Shown: positions 6,191-9,203 of the stretch, one piece after another
How the letters are laid out: every line of letters starts with the position of its first letter
How positions within the stretch are numbered: position 1 is the stretch's first letter
Assembly: GCA_029287815.1 (NCBI GenBank)
Contig: JARFQK010000010.1
Location: forward strand, 1 to 9,203
Length of the DNA stretch: 9,203 nt
Reading direction: 5' to 3'
Source of the DNA: Gammaproteobacteria bacterium
GTDB taxonomy: Bacteria; Pseudomonadota; Gammaproteobacteria; SZUA-229
The notes under the pieces: generated by a model
Database searches by the model: none
What the model was told of the DNA's origin: nothing
The model's input: only the letters and a program-made list of their open reading frames with translations
Made by a program: the position numbers and the translations under genes

Positions 6191-6940
6191 ATGTTCAATA
6201 ATCGTGAAGGCAAAACTGTACCGCAGGTGGCTTTTCGCACCCGTCGTGACCACGAATGGATTGATGTGAGCAGCAAGGAAATTTTCAATGGCCGCACCGT
6301 GATTGTGTTTGCACTGCCCGGCGCATTCACCCCGACCTGCTCTTCTACGCACGTGCCGCGTTACAACCAGTTGGCGCCCGTGCTCAAACAGCACGGCATC
6401 GACGAAATCGTCTGCATTTCCGTTAACGATGCCTTCGTCATGAACGAATGGCAGAAAGAACAGAAAGCATTCAACCTCACCTTCCTGCCTGACGGCAATG
6501 GTGAATTCAGCCGCGGCATGGACATGCTGGTCTCGAAGGATGACCTTGGATTTGGCGACCGATCCTGGCGGTATTCAATGCTGGTAAGAGACGGTGTGAT
6601 CGAGAAGATGTTCATCGAACCGGATGAACCGGGCGACCCATTCGAGGTATCGGACGCGGACACGATGTTGCGCTACATCGCACCCGGAACGCAGGCGCCG
6701 CTGAATGTGACCGTTTTCAGCCGTGAAGGCTGTCCATTTTGTGTGCGCGCCAAAGGCCTGTTACGCGACGCCGGCATAGACTTCGAGGAACTGGCACTGA
6801 ACCGGGATTTCAGTGAGGCAACGATTCGTGCTGTCTCCGGTGTGGCTACCGTGCCGCAGATCTTCGTTGACGGGAAACGAATCGGCGGATCAGAAGCGCT
6901 CGAGGCATATTTGGCGGAGAGAGACAGCAAGGCCGCTTAA
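6191..6940 (+). CDS. garA: Hybrid peroxiredoxin-glutaredoxin (Prx5-Grx fusion) peroxidase
   Basis: A cytoplasmic thiol peroxidase that reduces hydrogen peroxide and organic peroxides with electrons from glutathione or a glutathione derivative. Residues 1-165 are a Prx5-type peroxiredoxin, with the peroxidatic Cys50 in PGAFTPTCSSTHVP. Residues 171-245 are a glutaredoxin with the dithiol site CPFC (181-184), the cis-proline loop TVPQIF (220-225) and the glutathione-binding GG at 232-233. The total of 249 residues fits the fusion family known from Haemophilus influenzae and Chromatium gracile. The glutaredoxin domain recycles the oxidised Cys50 in the same chain. The next gene, 131 bases downstream on the same strand, is a glutathione-reductase family enzyme that would regenerate the thiol, so the two probably act as one peroxide-defence unit. 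The fusion identity is certain; the garA symbol is by analogy with C. gracile. Confidence 0.95.
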   Translation: MFNNREGKTVPQVAFRTRRDHEWIDVSSKEIFNGRTVIVFALPGAFTPTCSSTHVPRYNQLAPVLKQHGIDEIVCISVNDAFVMNEWQKEQKAFNLTFLPDGNGEFSRGMDMLVSKDDLGFGDRSWRYSMLVRDGVIEKMFIEPDEPGDPFEVSDADTMLRYIAPGTQAPLNVTVFSREGCPFCVRAKGLLRDAGIDFEELALNRDFSEATIRAVSGVATVPQIFVDGKRIGGSEALEAYLAERDSKAA

Positions 6941-6953
6941 TATTTCAACGCCA

Positions 6954-6981
6954 CTGCGAGGGTAGCGTGCTGCCCTCGCAG
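6954..6981. terminator. Strong hairpin between the Prx/Grx and reductase genes
   Basis: CTGCGAGGGTAGC (6954-6966) and GCTGCCCTCGCAG (6969-6981) are inverted copies with one T-G wobble, so a GC-rich stem of about 11 pairs closes on a small loop. It starts 14 bases after the Prx/Grx stop. There is no T-run on either side, so full termination is doubtful. Partial termination, mRNA processing or 3'-end protection of the upstream cistron are alternatives. Confidence 0.5.
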
Positions 6982-7059
6982 CGTAAGCGTGCTTCTTCGT
7001 TCAGCGCACTTCTATCGTCCCATAGACACGGCACAACTGATAACTGCACAACCCCTTGT

Positions 7060-7065
7060 AAGGAG
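7060..7065 (+). promoter_or_regulatory. Ribosome binding site of the reductase gene
   Basis: AAGGAG lies six bases before the ATG at 7072, an ideal spacing that sets the start. Confidence 0.8.
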
Positions 7066-7071
7066 TGATTC

Positions 7072-8487
7072 ATGAAAACAAAACGTTTCGATCTTATCGT
7101 CATTGGTGGTGGCAGCGGTGGTCTTGCTGTTGCTGAAAAAGCGGCTGAGCATGGCGGCCATGTCGCGCTAATCGAATCGAATCGATTAGGGGGCACTTGT
7201 GTCAACAACGGCTGCGTACCGAAGAAAATCATGTGGTATGCGGCGCAGCTTGCCCACGCCGTTGATGATGCCAACGACTTCGGCGTCCCAGCACGACGCG
7301 ACAGTACAGACTGGGCACGGCTCGTGCAAGGCCGTGATCAGTATGTCAACGACGTCAATCAATACTGGAACCGCTATGTCGTCGACAGCGGCATCACACG
7401 CATACAGGGCCATGCTCGCTTTGTCGATCGCAGAACGGTGAAAGTCGATGACGACTACTTCTCGGCCGAACACATCGTGATCGCGACTGGTGGGCGGCCT
7501 ATCGTGCCGAGGATCGAAGGTGCAGAGCTTGGCATAAGCTCGGACGATTTCTTCACGCTAAAGCAGCAGCCAAAAAATGTCGCGATCATCGGCGGCGGCT
7601 ATATCGGCGTCGAACTCAGTGGAATGCTTGGCGCGCTCGGCTCCAAGGTGACCTTGGTAACCATGGAATCCAGAATCTTGGAAACCTTCGACACCATGGT
7701 CAGCGAGGTTCTGGCGAGCGAGCTGCGGCGACAGGGTATCGCGGTACACACCAATTTCACCGCAGCCCGATTGGACGAAAGCTCTGGCGGTATCCGGTTG
7801 ACATCAGTCGACGGTGTGAGCCTCGCAGACTTCGACAGCGTGATCTGGGCGGTCGGGCGGCGCCCGAACACCGAGGCGCTCAATCTCCAGAACACCGGGA
7901 TCGAGACGCGGCCTAATGGGACTATTCCGGTCGATGCGAGCGAGAATACCAAGGTCAAGGGTATCTATGCGATCGGGGACATTACCGGTAAAGTCGCGCT
8001 GACGCCGGTTGCGATTGAAGCAGGACGCCGGCTCGCAGCACGCCTGTTCGACAACAAAGCCGACAGCCTGCTCGACTACCAGAATATTCCCAGCGTGGTG
8101 TTCTCGCATCCGCCGGCAGGAGCTGTCGGGCTCACCGAATCTCAGGCGCGTGAGCATTATCCTGGGGCGGTCACCGTCTATACCAGTGAGTTCGTTCCGA
8201 TGCGCCATGCGCTGTCGGCGCAAGGCACATCCACAGCCATGAAACTGGTCTGCGCTGGCGCAAAGGAGAAGATCGTCGGTATTCACATCGTCGGCGATAA
8301 CGCCGACGAAATGCTGCAGGGATTCGCAGTGGCAGTCAAGCTGGGAGCGACCAAGGCCGACTTCGACAATACCGTTGCCGTGCATCCGACCAGCGCTGAA
8401 GAGCTGGTTACGATGAAAGTACCCGATGATTCGTCTGGACGTCAGCAGGATCCGGATGATGGGCTTGACTGGCGCGAGGCCAGCTGA
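7072..8487 (+). CDS. garB: Glutathione-reductase family disulfide reductase, probably NADH-linked (glutathione amide reductase-like)
   Basis: A homodimeric FAD enzyme that reduces a glutathione-type disulfide. Seen directly: the FAD motif GGGSGG (12-17), the redox pair Cys43/Cys48 in GGTCVNNGCVPKK, the nucleotide motif GGGYIGVELSG (174-184), the second FAD motif GIYAIGDITG (297-306), and the catalytic His438 and Glu443 in HPTSAEE. At 471 residues it is slightly longer than E. coli Gor (450), with a charged C-terminal tail. Unlike Gor, the NADPH-selecting arginines are replaced by Met198 and Glu204, and Gly179 replaces Ala. These are changes expected of an NADH user. Glutathione-contact positions also differ (Glu22, Lys23, Trp99, Arg378). 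With the upstream Prx/Grx gene this matches the garA-garB layout of Chromatium gracile. Plain glutathione reductase (gor) remains the alternative. The family is certain; the cofactor and substrate are inferred. Confidence 0.93.
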   Translation: MKTKRFDLIVIGGGSGGLAVAEKAAEHGGHVALIESNRLGGTCVNNGCVPKKIMWYAAQLAHAVDDANDFGVPARRDSTDWARLVQGRDQYVNDVNQYWNRYVVDSGITRIQGHARFVDRRTVKVDDDYFSAEHIVIATGGRPIVPRIEGAELGISSDDFFTLKQQPKNVAIIGGGYIGVELSGMLGALGSKVTLVTMESRILETFDTMVSEVLASELRRQGIAVHTNFTAARLDESSGGIRLTSVDGVSLADFDSVIWAVGRRPNTEALNLQNTGIETRPNGTIPVDASENTKVKGIYAIGDITGKVALTPVAIEAGRRLAARLFDNKADSLLDYQNIPSVVFSHPPAGAVGLTESQAREHYPGAVTVYTSEFVPMRHALSAQGTSTAMKLVCAGAKEKIVGIHIVGDNADEMLQGFAVAVKLGATKADFDNTVAVHPTSAEELVTMKVPDDSSGRQQDPDDGLDWREAS

Positions 8488-8534
8488 GGTCATCAACGCA
8501 AGCACTGGTACACACTGCTAATGGACCACTTAAT

Positions 8535-8630
8535 CGCCATTGCGAGGAGCAACAGCGACGTGGCAATCTCCTCACACAGCGCGAGCTCCAAGAGATTACA
8601 GGCTAACTCCTGCGCCTGCTCCTGTGATCC
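8535..8630. repeat. Palindromic intergenic repeat, intact left unit with a decayed inverted right unit
   Basis: The left unit (8535-8570) contains ATTGCGAGGAGC, a short spacer and GCGACGTGGCAATCTC. I recognise this as a palindromic repeat scattered between genes in many unrelated bacteria. Its ends ATTGC and GCAAT are inverted. At 8592-8597 GAGATT mirrors AATCTC (8565-8570), and GCTCCT at 8618-8623 mirrors AGGAGC (8545-8550). This fits a second, degenerate unit in opposite orientation. It fills most of the space between the reductase and alanine dehydrogenase genes. No transposase is present, so any movement would need help from elsewhere. Confidence 0.6.
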
Positions 8631-8654
8631 CGGTGAGAAAGGCGGGCTAGGATC
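8626..8654. repeat. Imperfect inverted repeat upstream of ald
   Basis: GATCCCG (8626-8632) pairs with CGGG (8643-8646) and GGATC (8650-8654), with CTA bulged. It adjoins the palindromic repeat and lies just before a possible -10 element (TACAAT, 8658-8663). It could be an operator or the edge of the repeat element. Confidence 0.3.
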
Positions 8655-8657
8655 GTC

Positions 8658-8663
8658 TACAAT
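8658..8663 (+). promoter_or_regulatory. Possible -10 element for ald
   Basis: TACAAT matches the -10 consensus at five of six positions, 44 bases before the ald ATG. The best -35 candidate (GTGAGA, 8633-8638) matches four of six at a long 19-base spacing, so the promoter is weak or needs an activator. Confidence 0.35.
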
Positions 8664-8707
8664 AGGGCTCGCATACTCATCCACAGCGTAGTGCTGGTGT
8701 TGCTGAC

Positions 8708-9203
8708 ATGAACATAGGCGTTCCGAAAGAGATCAAGGCAAATGAGAACCGCGTGGCGCTGAGCCCTGCCGGCGCGCAGGTCCTCGTGCAGGCCGGCCAT
8801 AGCGTGGTGGTGCAGTCTGATGCTGGCACCGGATCCGGCTTCTCGGATGATGATTATGCGGCCATGGGAGCACATCTGGTGTCTGCCACGGCCGCATGGG
8901 AAACAGACCTGGTACTGAAGGTCAAGGAGCCGCAGGAGGACGAGTATAGGCACCTGCGAGAGCAGATGGTGTTCACCTATTTCCATCTCGCCGGTGTCAC
9001 CCCAGCGCTCACAGAAGCCCTTCTTGACAACAGGACCACCGCCATCGCCTACGAAACCGTGGAAGACGACAAGGGCAAGCTGCCACTGCTCGCACCCATG
9101 AGTGCTGTGGCGGGCAACATGGCCGTAACTATGGGCAACTATCACCTCGCCCGTTTCAACAATGGCAAAGGCATGTTGTTGTCCAGGATCTTCTCCGAAC
9201 GCT
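8708..9203 (+). CDS. ald: Alanine dehydrogenase, N-terminal part (partial at right edge)
   Basis: A cytoplasmic NAD-dependent enzyme that interconverts L-alanine with pyruvate and ammonia. The visible 165 residues are the N-terminal catalytic domain. They include IGVPKEIKANENRVALSP (3-20, with the substrate-binding Arg15), LKVKEP with Lys73 (Lys75 in the Mycobacterium tuberculosis enzyme), the catalytic His93 in FTYFHLAG, and AYETVE and LPLLAPMSAVAGNMA. The complete protein should be about 370 residues, so roughly 200 more lie beyond the edge, including the NAD-binding domain. The last visible residues (LLSRIFSER) differ from the LLGGVPGV form of the M. tuberculosis enzyme but are compatible with other branches of the family. 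No clear ribosome binding site precedes the ATG; the start was chosen by the conserved N-terminus. The gene appears to be a separate unit from the reductase, 220 bases away. Confidence 0.93.
   Translation, partial: MNIGVPKEIKANENRVALSPAGAQVLVQAGHSVVVQSDAGTGSGFSDDDYAAMGAHLVSATAAWETDLVLKVKEPQEDEYRHLREQMVFTYFHLAGVTPALTEALLDNRTTAIAYETVEDDKGKLPLLAPMSAVAGNMAVTMGNYHLARFNNGKGMLLSRIFSER

Noticed and set aside
6012..6269. 85-codon open frame running into the Prx/Grx gene
   Set aside because: It crosses the well-supported ribosome binding site and start of the peroxidase in another frame and resembles no known protein.
7804..8505. 233-codon open frame on the minus strand
   Set aside because: Fully antisense to the conserved C-terminal half of the reductase, with a composition typical of a reverse-frame artefact.
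8657..9145. 162-codon open frame on the minus strand
   Set aside because: It lies opposite the conserved ald coding sequence and shows no family signal; it is a shadow frame.
9169..9203. Possible frameshift near the right end of ald (LLSRIFSER instead of LLGGVPGV)
   Set aside because: The frame stays open and the segment aligns without gaps; other alanine dehydrogenase branches vary here. The edge is too close to judge further.
1..9203. CRISPR arrays, tRNA or rRNA genes, insertion sequences, prophage genes
   Set aside because: No regularly spaced direct repeats, cloverleaf-like segments, ribosomal RNA segments, or transposase or phage proteins were seen on either strand.

Overview
This window looks like part of a gammaproteobacterial chromosome of moderate GC content. 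The protein families are typical of the group: a NarL-type response regulator, a membrane PAS-GGDEF protein, a peroxiredoxin-glutaredoxin fusion, a glutathione-reductase family enzyme and an Ald-type alanine dehydrogenase. The Prx/Grx gene followed by a reductase whose cofactor site looks built for NADH resembles the garA-garB pair described in the purple sulfur bacterium Chromatium gracile. A relative of the Chromatiales is therefore a reasonable guess, but the window alone does not prove it.

Left part (1-4250). A small minus-strand gene of unknown function leaves the left edge (1-182). It is divergent from an orphan LuxR/NarL-type response regulator (396-1046). The gap between them carries a 15-of-19 match to the Fur box consensus (260-278). 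Facing the regulator is a two-gene minus-strand unit: a substrate-binding lipoprotein (2979-3923) whose 3' end overlaps a transmembrane HAMP-PAS-GGDEF protein (1208-2998). No ABC permease or ATPase lies nearby, so the lipoprotein may act as the sensor subunit of the cyclase, as NspS does for MbaA in Vibrio. The cyclase's PAS domain also carries FixL-type haem-pocket residues. Upstream of this pair are a short unrecognised open frame (3932-4141) and an MFS transporter with a TTG start (4236-5543).

Middle (5544-6190). This stretch has no intact gene. It contains an N-terminal remnant of a cofactor-dependent phosphoglycerate mutase (5631-5789) and then AT-rich DNA with a hairpin at 5973-6005. 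The AT-rich part leads into the redox genes.

Right part (6191-9203). The Prx/Grx fusion (6191-6940) is followed by the reductase (7072-8487), with a strong hairpin between them. In the reductase, the two arginines that select NADPH in E. coli Gor are Met198 and Glu204. Several positions that contact glutathione are also changed, so NADH-driven reduction of a modified glutathione such as glutathione amide is a real possibility. In that scheme the reductase regenerates the thiol and the Prx/Grx protein uses it to reduce peroxides. After a palindromic intergenic repeat (8535-8630), an alanine dehydrogenase gene (8708 onward) runs off the right edge.
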